Source: Cladopsammia gracilis
Taxonomy: Eukaryota; Cnidaria; Anthozoa; Scleractinia; Dendrophylliidae
NCBI GenBank assembly: GCA_022457155.1
Contig: JAJGOT010000240.1
Location: forward strand, 1,030,001 to 1,094,000
Direction of reading: 5' to 3'
Length of the DNA stretch: 64,000 nucleotides
Shown in pieces: positions 55,197-64,000 of the stretch. The translations under genes were made by a program, and so were the position numbers. The number at the start of each line of letters is the position of its first letter. Positions within the stretch are counted from its first letter, which is position 1. The notes beneath the pieces were generated by a model. The model saw nothing but the letters and a program-made list of their open reading frames with translations. It did no database searches and had not been told where the DNA came from.

Positions 55197-56190
55197 CATC
55201 TTTGGTTTGTTTTAGTTAATCTGTTAATAATAACGCTGTGCTAACACTATTTACATTTGGTTTTCCGTCAAAACGATCCTCAAAATTAATAATATGACCA
55301 GCTGTATCATCATACCTGCAACTTCCAATTAATAAAATTGCACCATTTATTTCCTTTCGTGCATTTTCATTTATCATAAAACCTTCCAATGTTTTTAATG
55401 TAATGTTTGCGGGATAAAGAAAAGGCTTGATGTTTCACCGGAAAAAGGAGTTTTACTAATCGGGTTAAAATCATTCTTATGTATTAAAGGATCCCTTTCT
55501 TAATTGCTCCAATAGTGCTTAAATAAATAATTATGTTCAACATCATTTGACATGTTGTTGCTCTTTTTATCCTGAGTTCAATCAAGCTACAATTTGTCTC
55601 TGCCGACATAGATCGTCATTTGTACTTTAACAGCTCATTCATAACCATTCATCAAGAATCATGTTATGCTGCAAGACTGTACAGTAAAGAGTAGATAATT
55701 AATGTACCTCTAAGTGCTGTTTGCTTGGAAATGACTCTGCCCTTTGTTAGAATTTCATCGTTATCAGTTCTCAAGATGCACGTGCTATTGAAAACTGAGA
55801 ATTCGCTATCAAAATGTTTCATACTGACATTTCTTTATCCCACTTGTGTGCAATTCCCATTTATTATTTGATTTGAACTAAACCAACCTTCCTTGTACGT
55901 GTCTGTTGTCCGATCTTTCCGCACGCCACTGAACATCGACCCCACGTACTCCACGCGCCAACTTTACAGTTTTTTGCCTTATGGTTATGGTGGTGTCTCT
56001 CATCATCATCATCATCATCGTCACCATCACCTCTGCAGTGAGGGGTTGGTTTGACCGGTGGTGGAGGTGGTTTGGGTTTAGGAATTGGTTTCTTGTTTCT
56101 CCGGTAACTTGTGTGACGACGGGATTCAACTTCACAAGTGGCTTGTAGGATGAATACAACAGCGGGAAGTAACAGAAATGATGGACGCAT
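43443..56190 (-). CDS. Secreted thrombospondin type-1 repeat / EGF protein, 12 exons
   Basis: Minus-strand exons, all with GT-AG borders: 56190-55888, 54712-54565, 52869-52699, 51298-51125, 50512-50339, 49988-49815, 49450-49277, 48881-48708, 48336-48163, 47326-47153, 46134-45973, 43687-43443. They join without a break into 748 residues. Order: signal peptide, proline/Asp/His-rich segment, TSR, EGF-like domain, then ten TSRs. All junctions after exon 2 are phase 1, the rule for shuffled extracellular modules. TSRs have WxxW (C-mannosylation) and CSxTCG (O-fucosylation) sites. Such proteins act in adhesion or extracellular matrix; coral coadhesin- and hemicentin-like proteins share this composition, but no exact family can be named. 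The stop is TGA at 43443-43445. Alternative exons cannot be excluded. Confidence 0.92.
43688..45972. other. Last intron of the TSR gene
   Basis: A/T-rich sequence without supported genes. Near 44170-44260 a 35-base segment (AAAGCCTAGAATTGTTTTGT) is repeated about three times. Frames here have no domains. Confidence 0.5.
46437..46900 (+). mobile_element. LINE 3' fragment in a TSR-gene intron
   Basis: The plus strand encodes [17 protein letters not shown], then after a frame break [40 protein letters not shown] and [17 protein letters not shown], with [15 protein letters not shown] ending at about 46826. These are C-terminal motifs of non-LTR elements. A TTG/TTA run follows (about 46885-46918) and a GATGAT run at 46950-46999. 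Confidence 0.75.
48163..49988 (-). CDS. TSR gene: four near-identical tandem exons
   Basis: Exons 49988-49815, 49450-49277, 48881-48708 and 48336-48163, each 174 bases. Each encodes [20 protein letters not shown] then GTQM and [13 protein letters not shown], differing at only a few residues. The three introns between them are also close copies. The spacing (538-569 bases) shows the duplicated unit was exon plus intron. Confidence 0.95.
52405..52640. repeat. Compound tetranucleotide microsatellite (GATG/TGAA/GGCT)
   Basis: Runs of GGAT, TGAA, TGAT and GGCT units in one block, between TSR exons at 51298 and 52699. The larger introns 51299-52698 and 52870-54564 otherwise show no supported gene. 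Confidence 0.9.
54565..54712 (-). CDS. TSR gene exon 2: end of first TSR and EGF-like domain
   Basis: Reads [20 protein letters not shown], closing the first TSR, then [20 protein letters not shown] and QYGGQCCEQ, an EGF-like cysteine pattern. The acceptor GATAG at 54713 was chosen over CTGCAG 16 bases later because only it keeps phase 0 with exon 1. The exon ends in phase 1. Confidence 0.85.
54785..55195. repeat. GAG run, CCCCTTACCT repeats and (TA)n run
   Basis: 54789-54845 is GAG-rich; 54976-55100 repeats CCCTTACCTCCCCCTTACAT-like units; 55122-55191 is a pure TA run of about 35 units. All lie in the first intron of the TSR gene. From 55200 to 55887 nothing is recognised. Confidence 0.9.
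55888..56190 (-). CDS. TSR gene exon 1: signal peptide, Pro and Asp/His runs, first TSR half
   Basis: The start is placed at [20 protein letters not shown] because it opens a typical signal peptide; an upstream in-frame Met (56271) would bury it. Next come [15 protein letters not shown] and a run of seven Asp followed by ERHHHNH, encoded by an ATC microsatellite (about 56000-56022). [20 protein letters not shown] begins the first TSR. The donor AAG|GTTGGT at 55888/55887 leaves phase 0 and fits the next exon's acceptor at 54713. Confidence 0.85.
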
Positions 56191-57265
56191 TGCTGGTTTA
56201 AGGCTCTGTATGTATTCTGCCAATGAAATTTTTGATGTTGCCACATCAACTCTTAGAAGGATGCACAACAAAAACAGATCTTACAGAATGGTGTCCAAAC
56301 TACACTGGTTTAATCCGCTTTCAGGAAATAAGGTGGATACGACTTTTGGAGCGGACTGGAATATTTGATCACCGATTATCAAAAAATGGAAAGAATTGTC
56401 TTGGGGGTTTAAAACAGCTCCGCACACAATTGGACCAAATTATAAATCACAGCCAAGAAACTATTAAGATATTAACGACGCAAGACTGCACTAAACAAAC
56501 TAATTCGAGTATTCATTTGATAAAAAATAGGCAATGGAGTTTTCTTTGCAGTCTCTTTGACAAAATAGTGACATGTGATTTGCATAAGAAAAGAGTGCGG
56601 CATTACTCAGTGTCTTTTATCTGCAGTGTTGATTAAATTAGGGGAATTCATTGACAGACGTCATCGGTTAGATTTTCTTTATTAAAGTTTTTTCATTGCT
56701 TCGAGACTCTCCATAGAGTTAGGAATTGTAGGGGGAGGGTGGGGTTAAACTAGCAAGTCGGCAACTTGAACTGAGAAGCGAACAAGTGTCTTGTTTCAAG
56801 TGACGCATTTTAAATTCTTTCATACGTCATTTTAACCAAACAGACTGGCCGCTGTAAAATGACAATGCGTTAATAGGCTTTATTGCATTTTTGGACTTGC
56901 CTTTGGCCAACATTTGAGAAGCTGTTGCATATCCTTTTTGACGAGATTATTAGCTTTCGATCATTCGTATACAAATAAAACTTCTTTTAATATTAAAACG
57001 ATTTGAACAAAAGAGATAGTGCCTGTCTTTACACAAGATCCACAGTAAACTTATGCCAGAACGCTCAAGGAAGCCGTAAAAAGCCTATTTTGTTACTTAG
57101 CCGTTCAAGATGACGAATACAAATAATAGGCCATGAGACAACGAACGGGATGGCTTGATGTTAGTCAATGCTTGGTCAAGTACCTTTATAACATGCACGT
57201 AATGACTCTCCAAGGGCCTCTTCAGGTTACTGAGATTGCGCATCACTTCTTTTTCCTTATGCGAT
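56191..57265. other. Upstream flank of the TSR gene
   Basis: Would contain the promoter of the minus-strand TSR gene, but I see no clear TATA box or initiator. Frames at 56138-56636 have no domains. Confidence 0.4.
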
Positions 57266-58085
57266 GTGTTCCTATGACAAGGCGAGCTGGCCCGGTTAGC
57301 GATATCTCGCTTCACTCATATTAATTTTGTGAAATTTGCGATATGTTCCTATCAGAAGGCGGGCTGGCCCGGTTACCGAGATCTAGCTTCACTCATATTA
57401 CTTTGTAAAATTTGCGATTTGGCATATGACGGGCATATGACGGGCATATGAGAAGGCGGGCTGGCCTGGTTAGCGAGATCTCGCTTCACTCCTATTTTCT
57501 TTGGAAAAATGTTCGATGTGTTCCTATGAGAAGGAGGGCTGGTCCGGTTAGCGAGATCTCCCTTCACTCATATTACTTTGTAAAATTTTCGATGTGTTCA
57601 TATGAGAAGGCGGGCTGGCCTGGTTAAGGCTGGTTCTCATATAATCGTCCCGGTCGTCCGAGTCGTTTCAAAAGTTTTTTGCCAACGACTCAGACGATCG
57701 GGACGACTCAAGCGATTTGGGCTCTCATATGATCGTTCCGATTGTCTCGAACATCAATAGGGCAGTCGTAAACTGTGTCCGACAACATGTTTTGGGCAAT
57801 ACTACTACATTCTGGGGTAGATTTGGGTCGCTTCGATCGCCTCAGTCGTCCCGGTCGCCTGAGAACACAGTCCTATCCAAGCGACCGCGATCGTCCCAGT
57901 CGTCCGGGTCGTTTGCGATCGTTTCGGGTCGTCTCAGAAGTGTTCTCATATAATCGTCCCGGTCGTCCGTGCACTTTTTGAAACTACTCGGACGACCGGG
58001 ACGATCGGGACGATTATATGAGAATCAGCCTTTAGCGAGATCTCGGTTTGTCCAACCGGGATCTCGGTAACCGGGCTGGAAATTT
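57265..58085. repeat. Tandem 80-100 bp repeat with GCGAGATCTCGC motif
   Basis: About four to five diverged units of GGCGGGCTGGCCCGGTTAGC then GAGATCTCGCTTCACTCATA, with T/A-rich spacers, between 57278 and 57626. The series resumes at 58032 with GCGAGATCTCGG after the inserted MITE. Confidence 0.8.
57627..58031. mobile_element. 405 bp MITE, TTA duplication, inserted in the tandem repeat
   Basis: The ends AGGCTGGTTCTCATATAATC and near-complement are flanked by TTA at 57624-57626 and 58032-58034. Neighbouring repeat units read CTGGTTAGCGAG, the empty site. The interior is dense with CCCGGTCGTCC / GGACGACCGGG motifs that fold on themselves. Confidence 0.9.
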
Positions 58086-58129
58086 TTCCATACGAACAGG
58101 CTAGCCCCGGTTTAAAATACCTGGATGAG

Positions 58130-58245
58130 CATGCATCTCTAATAATGCAATATTAGCATCATACGGACCTATTTTGTTTTTTAGACTTATTTGATCAAAA
58201 ATGATTTCTCGATGCTGAATGCCGTAGGGATATAAGAATTGTCAG
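58130..58245 (+). repeat. 116 bp direct repeat, copy 1
   Basis: Nearly identical to 60402-60517 over equal length (CATGCATCTCTAATAATGCA to ATATAAGAATTGTCAG). Confidence 0.9.
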
Positions 58246-59100
58246 CATAGAAAATTGCACGAAGAACAAGTCCAAAGTTTTTGTTGCTTTTCGCGTGATT
58301 TTCAATACTTATTATTACTCATGCGCGTAGCAGCATGAGGTAAGGTTTCGGCTCCGTTTTTCTTGTTATTATTTTTATTATTATTTTTATTTTTTGTGTC
58401 ACGATTTTGCATGCAAATTAATGCACGCATATTTTAAATTGTACACTTCCGGTTCATAGCTTTGCCACTACACTTCCTGTTTAGTGACTTCCGGCTACTC
58501 TCACTTCCGGTAAAAGAGCGTTACTCATGTGTCACGACAGCATCTCCTACAACCCTATTTACATTAGCAATGTTCATGTTTGGTATATATAAGACTTAGA
58601 AGAATCATTGTGGTACAGCCTTCATTTCCAAAACAATCAGTAGTAAACAACGTGGTTTGCAGGAGCGCTGACTGAATGAAAGGAGTGCTCTTCGCCATGT
58701 CGGACATCTTCTTATCGTGTTTAAAATATATCATAAAACTAACTTAAGCATGCGCATGAGTATAGACTGCTATGAGCCTCTTGTTATAATTTCAATCCGT
58801 GAGGTATAAAGGAGGATATTACCATCTTCCCAGCATGCTTTGGGTAAAATTCGGGTGAATGATTTCCGGTGGAACCGAAGAATGCACGTATTTTAGTCAG
58901 ACAAAGTTGTACATGGATTTCCTCGCTTTAATGTAAAGGCATCGAAAGAAAACAATGCGAACCTTATTCCTCTATTAAATGATGTGCCAGGAAATTTTTT
59001 TCTTAGAGTGGAGTGGACCCGTTGAAAAAAACTATCGTGGTATAATTTGACTGTTGTCGTACATGTCTGCTTGTAGTCATCGTTAATGCATATTTTAAAC

Positions 59101-59162
59101 AGGCCATTTCCGAGTTGCCTTTAGCCTCTCTATCAAAGCGAGGCTAGGTGCGAAGCCTTTCA

Positions 59163-59193
<31 letters not shown>

Positions 59194-59272
59194 GAAAACT
59201 CATTTCCATATGAAAGGTTGTGCACCTAGCCTCGCTTTGACAACGAGGCGTTAAGTAACTCGGAAATGGCCT
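59101..59272. mobile_element. Foldback MITE, AGGCCATTTCCGAGTT ends
   Basis: The ends and the inner arms (GCGAGGCTAGGTGC with GCACCTAGCCTCGC; CATATGAAAATGAGTTTTCA with its complement) make an almost continuous hairpin. No coding. Confidence 0.8.
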
Positions 59273-60401
59273 ATTGGTTGGATCTATGGTTGGATCGATT
59301 CAAAAAAGGCGAGTCAAACGCCAAATAACACCCAATTCCAGTTATGATTCCAGTCATTTAAGGTATAAACCTTCTCGAAAACCTAATTGACTCCAATTGA
59401 CTCCACGATTTCATCCCAAATTTTAAAGTTGAAAGTGATCTATTTCGGCGGCTGTTTGTTTTTATCGGCATTGAATTGAAAGTGACTACATCGGCTAGCT
59501 CCAAGTTGCGCGTCGTTTGTGAGAAGATCTATTTGCATTTGTGGACCGATTTGAGTTTTATTTTGGTCACAGCAAAATATAAGATGAAATGAAGTTGAAT
59601 GGTTAGCGCTCGTACCATAGAAAAGTCAGAAAATAGCAAGAAAAGTGAAGACCGATTTGGAACTAAAAATAACATAACAGTAAACAAACACAGCAGGACA
59701 GTCGCGTGCTGAGTGGTTGAGCTGAGTAGCTGTTTTATATTTTTATTAGCGGGAATCATTTAACCGGCTCTGTTCACCAGTGTTAGATTCAATAAGCCAA
59801 AGCAAGCAAATATAGAGATATTTCTTCTAATATAAGCCGGCATTGTGTTGAAATGGAGAGATGGTTTATTGATTCCATGAATCTGTGAAGAGATTTCAAG
59901 CGCCTACCACGCGACGCTTATCGCGGGTCTCGGCCCGTCTGGGAAGTTAAGCGGCCTAAAAGCAAACTGTAAACACAACCCGAAATGGAAAATATTCTAT
60001 AAAGGTGAATAGAATGAATACGTTAACATAGATTTCTTTCGAAAGGTTTCCGCCACGACCAACTGACCTCCAACCTCAACGGCGTCTGTGTAAAATGAGC
60101 TGCTTGCGGGTCGCCGCCGTTTGATAATATGGTTTAGTTGCAGTGCATGCCGGGAAGATGGTAATATCCTCCTTTGTGAGGTATGTTTGAGTCTTTGACG
60201 TCACTTTCTCCCATTCGCAACCAAGCCTTGGAACAAGATTAATGGCGGCCGTAAATTCTCGGAAATAAATGTTAAAATAAAATGACTTCTGATGTTCGTA
60301 ATGGATTGAAATTTGGCAAGATGAGTAAGAGAGTCTCATAGTACACGAAAATGTAAAAAAATGAAAATCAAAAATTTGATCATCGGGGCACTTTAAACAT
60401 A

Positions 60402-60517
60402 CATGCATCTCTAATAATGCAATATTAGCATCATACGGACCTATTTTGTTTTTTAGACGTATTTGATCCAAAATGATTTCTCGATGCTGAATGCCGTAGA
60501 GATATAAGAATTGTCAG
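60402..60517 (+). repeat. 116 bp direct repeat, copy 2
   Basis: Copy of 58130-58245, differing at only a few bases. The 2.15 kb between them holds an inverted pair (58800-58837 with 60146-60184, GAGGATATTACCATCTTCCC) and a foldback element at 59101-59272. Confidence 0.9.
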
Positions 60518-61101
60518 AATTACAGGAAAGAAAATAACGAGTTAATATTTTCGTGCACGCTATCACGTACATAATTTCATCCTGGTAACCACTATTGATT
60601 CTGGGCAGAAACATCATGTAACTAAGAAACATGTCCGCGTAACTTCGGCCATTTGTAGGATATGGAAAAACGCGTTTCCTGACTGGTAACACTCATTTCA
60701 CCAAAGCAAAGCATTGGCCAATCAAGCGACACAGAATACATAACTACATCTGGCCTGTGAACGGACGTGAAACATACATTCAAGTGATGTCTGTCGTTGT
60801 ATCTGGCATTGTAACGATTGTTTTAATTGTAGTTAATATTTACCAAGCGTACATTAAAAAATAGGCATTATTTTACATCGTGGTTAGTTAAATACTAAAA
60901 TCCGAATACAGTAAAAATAAAGTTCATGTTTGTATATATGTATGTAAATTTTACCGACCTCCGAGGTAACAACTTCTAATCGGAATAATGAGGATCCCAA
61001 TCCACCAATCACAAACAACCACAATGATGACATAGTGTTACACATCCATTTGACAACGATGACTAACCACATTTTTTTATGACAGTTTACAGTTGTACTT
61101 T

Positions 61102-61640
61102 AGAGTGGATTTACTTCACCCGTGAAACACTATCTAACAATTAGTGTGTGATAGTCAAAATTAAACAAAAGAAAACAATGGAATTATAGTATAATAGTGC
61201 GTACTATTCTACTAACTATTTCACAGGTTAATTAAAATCACTCTGTTGTCACTAGTGTCAAAAGGAAAAGTTAGAAAAAAATTAGTGAAGACCCAATTCA
61301 TGCTACGTTTGAATTCGATCATTTTTTGGGTATTTCTTGGTTTTGCGGAAGCTATTGTTGGTTAGCTATTGTGTTGTGGTGTGGGTATTGTTGATTAGCT
61401 ATTGTGTTGTGGTGTTGTTATTGTCCATTGTCTATTAGAGTGATTTTACTTCAACTGTGAAACAGAAACTATTAGTTAGTGTGTAACACTATCTATCACA
61501 CTAGCGCTAGACCTTGATAGAGTGATTGACAATCTAACAATTAGTGTGTGATAGTCCAACTTAAACAAAAGAAAACAATGGAATTATTGTCCAATAGTGC
61601 ATACTATTCTACTAACTATTTCACGGGTTAACTGTAATCG
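61102..61640. mobile_element. Two tandem copies of an AGAGTGATTTTACTTCA MITE
   Basis: Copy one about 61102-61242 and copy two about 61437-61640. Each starts AGAGTG(G)ATTTTACTTC and ends with the complement (TTTCACAGGTTAATTAAAAT / TTTCACGGGTTAACTGTAAT). They share AAACAAAAGAAAACAATGGA. The spacer has a GCTATTGTGTTGTGGTGT duplication. Bases 60518-61101 show nothing supported. Confidence 0.7.
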
Positions 61641-61835
61641 CTCCAATATTCGAGGATAATAGAAACTGATACGAAGTACTACGGCGTAAAATCTTTAAGA
61701 AAGGTATATGAATGGTAAGGGTCGTTCCACCATTCTACTCATATCTTTCATGAAATGACACTATTTTACAAAAGTTGATCCAGTGTTCTATCTGATCAAA
61801 TGGAAGGCACCCTCAACAGTTCCATGTTTCATTCT

Positions 61836-61920
61836 CCTCATAAGCTGACACCTGATCTCATTCTCCTAAGTGTATGCAAAGCGCCATTAGACGCATGTGA
61901 TATATGCACTATATATAAGT
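61836..61920 (+). mobile_element. SINE tail fragment
   Basis: TCATAAGCTGACACCTGATC then TCATTCTCCTAAGTGTATGC and GCGCCAT match the 3' part of the SINE at 2390-2800. The tRNA head is absent. 61921-62446 has no supported gene. Confidence 0.7.
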
Positions 61921-62446
61921 CATTCATTCATTCAAAGTGCGCACATTTATTTTACAAAGTTCAGAAAATCCTGTTTGTTAAATTTGGAGATCATCCACTG
62001 AAGTTTTTTTCCTATATTTATATTTCTTAGTTTATGGACAAAAACTGATAACGTGACCTGGCCACTTCTGAAGTTCCGTCTGAAAAATGAGATTAAGGCC
62101 ACTTACTAGTCAGGCCCATTTGTAAACAAAATGCGATTATTTTTCAGAACTGTCAGATCAATTTGTAAACAGTATGCACGTTGAATTGAATTCCGTTTAT
62201 GAATGTATTGGTGTGGCTCGTCAGTTCTCACAAATGGTGAGTGACCTTTGACCATGGATAATAAAGAGACTGGTTATCCATGCTTAGACTTATCTAACTC
62301 TACTTGTTGTTTTTTATGGAAATAGAATATCCTGATAAAATCAGGTTGTACATAATTATTGCTTAGCAGTTCTACTCACTAATGCTGACTTACTCTGTCA
62401 CTTAGTTTTTAATGGGTTGTTACATGTATGTGTGTGTGAAAAAAAG

Positions 62447-62698
62447 TCAACTTTTCAGCTTGACCAATGGAATACTTTTGGTTGCAATACAGTTATCACA
62501 GACCCACTCTGCATTCTCCTCAGCAGTAAGCAGGTCATAAGCCAGTTCTGTCAGCCCTGTGCACACACGATGATACCACTGAGCACAGCCTGTCTCACAA
62601 AATATAGCATCATCATTGTCATTTACTTCTCTCTTGCAGGTACCACAGGGATATACTGGGTCAGTATCAAGACTAGATCGATTCATCTCTGCAGTTAC
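62447..62698 (-). CDS. Last exon with Pygopus-type PHD finger
   Basis: After a good acceptor (TTTTTGTTTTTCAG, ending 62699) the minus strand encodes VTAEMNRSSLDTDPVYPCGT then CKREVNDNDDAIFCETGCAQ, WYHRVCTGLTELAYDLLTAE and WVCDNCIATKSIPLVKLKS, stop at 62447-62449. The Cys4-His-Cys3 zinc ligands are complete. The NDxDDAIxCExxC, GLTExAYxLLTAE and CDxC followed by TK.I segments are those of Pygopus, whose PHD finger binds methylated histone H3 and BCL9 in Wnt signalling. No Pygopus N-terminal homology box is in the window. Upstream exons, if any, lie to the right. CR1-type LINEs also carry PHD fingers, so a mobile origin is possible. Confidence 0.65.
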   Translation of the reverse strand, partial: VTAEMNRSSLDTDPVYPCGTCKREVNDNDDAIFCETGCAQWYHRVCTGLTELAYDLLTAEENAEWVCDNCIATKSIPLVKLKS

Positions 62699-62719
62699 CT
62701 GAAAAACAAAAAATTATAA

Positions 62720-63500
62720 TTATCAGTGTGTTTCTAACAATTACGACTCATATTTTATGGACAACTGGACATGTAAGGTAAAGTCCACATCCAATTCCCC
62801 TCAAAGCTCTCCAATAACGGATTAAGCTCTGGTGTCAGTAGAATGAAGCAGTATTATAGTCCTAGCATTACTACAGTCATGTACTCCATGAGGGGTGATC
62901 TCCGCCAAAACGTTGTTTCAAATTGTGTTATGCAGAACCTCCAATTTTGTTACAAGCCATCAAATTCTTTTCTAATTAGATTGGAATGGAAATTGAGACA
63001 CCACAAAAGAAATTGAAGCAACAGAACAGAATTTAAGATGCAAGAAGTGAAATAAAGACACTGAAACAGAACAGAAATTATGAAACAATTAACAACCAAT
63101 CCAATTTCTGTTCTGTTGCTCCAATATCATTTTTCCCGAATGATAAAAATAGGCTATCACAAAGCATCATGGGATCGAAATGCGGACAAACATTTCGATT
63201 CAACTGCTTTGCTTCGCTTCACTTGCTTCTCGATGTTAGTTATTTTTGAAGAATGGCAAAAAGGAATGCAACAAAACACTATTGCACAGGAAAACAAGAC
63301 AAAACACATGAAAGTGCTTTCTTGTTTGTCCGCATTTCAATCCCATCATGTCCTGCGCGCTGCAACCATGACGTCAATATGAAATAATGCTATTTCTATT
63401 CTGATAAGGGTGTGGCTCAATGGGGAACTGAGCAGAACCTGGGTAAGAACTAGTCCAGTACATTATAATTTATGAAGATTGTGTGTGTGTACCGTTTCTG
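62720..63500. other. Right-end stretch without supported gene
   Basis: A/T-rich. AACAGAACAGAATT-like direct and inverted motifs occur near 63015-63110 (AATCCAATTTCTGTTCTGTT). A (CTAAT)n run with a LINE-tail look follows at 63501-63522. Confidence 0.4.
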
Positions 63501-63547
63501 ATCTAATCTAATCTAATCTAATGTAAAGTCTCAATAACACCAAAAAT

Positions 63548-63844
63548 CTCATCACAAAATATCGTATTCACTATAAGAGGTATGAAATTGGCTTATAAGC
63601 ATCTATAATTCATTAATAACTTTCAACTAGTTCAATTTTGTTTATTTTCACAGCTGATCTGAAATAGCATGATGAATTGCGTGACACATTTACAACCTTT
63701 ATAAATCGAAAACGAAACATCGTTAAAACCTGAAACTTTTTGTGAAAGATTATAACACTGGTATCCATATACCATGTTAGAAACAGCTTTGAAGGATGTA
63801 TACTTTAGGTTTTTTAATTCTTATGATGTCATGTGAAAACACTC
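63548..63844 (-). mobile_element. Partial inverted copy of the 550 bp TA transposon
   Basis: Reverse complement of about 10310-10610 with one intact end (GTGAAAACACTC at 63833-63844). It lacks the distal half of the other copy. The last 150 bases of the window hold only a small TGTATAAGTCAA / TTGACTTATACA inverted pair. Confidence 0.8.
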
Positions 63845-64000
63845 GATTAGATGTTTGTTAACAAATAAAGACAATTATTATGCTAATTGTGAATAATTTA
63901 TTTAACTGGTGCTTGGATCTCAATTTTTGACCCTGTATAAGTCAAGGGTGATTTTTTTGACTGATTTTTAGGTTGTGAAAGGTTGACTTATACAAAAGGT

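Overview
The window reads as nuclear DNA of an anthozoan cnidarian, most likely a stony coral. The host genes have short exons with GT-AG introns. One gene is a Ras-GRF ortholog and another encodes a secreted chain of thrombospondin type-1 repeats (TSRs), a common type in corals. The rest is packed with foldback elements, non-LTR retrotransposons, Penelope-like elements (PLEs) and SINEs. The taxon is inferred from gene style and repeat content, not from a search.

Layout. (1) 1-24610, plus strand: the 3' two thirds of a Ras-specific guanine nucleotide exchange factor of the RASGRF1/2 family, from the end of the DH domain through the second PH domain, REM and CDC25 domains to the stop at 24371. 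Its introns hold SINEs, PLE remnants, foldback elements, a decayed LINE and a long microsatellite. (2) 24620-31200: intergenic repeats. They include a 2.4 kb element with terminal inverted repeats and a TTA target duplication that carries a decayed cysteine-protease-like reading frame, and a 0.9 kb satellite built on a 14 bp unit. (3) 31471-32604, minus strand: an intronless multi-pass membrane protein resembling promethin/LDAF1. (4) 33668-36353: a 5'-truncated L1/Tx1-like retrotransposon with an open 778-codon reverse-transcriptase frame. (5) 36354-43442: intergenic repeats, including a second 2.4 kb TWA-duplicating element with a broken PLE inside it. (6) 43443-56190, minus strand: a 12-exon secreted TSR/EGF protein of 748 residues, reconstructed with consistent splice phases. 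It contains four nearly identical tandem exons with duplicated introns. (7) 56200-62400: nested foldback elements and tandem repeats. (8) 62447-62698, minus strand: a last exon encoding a Pygopus-type PHD finger; the 5' part of that gene is not recognised here and probably lies beyond the right edge.

The host genes show no functional link: a calcium/Ras signalling exchange factor, a membrane hairpin protein, an extracellular TSR protein and a chromatin-reader domain. The most unusual material is mobile: the paired 2.4 kb TWA-type elements with different coding cargo, the hammerhead-like cores near PLE remnants, and elements whose insertion sites can be reconstructed from neighbouring repeat copies.
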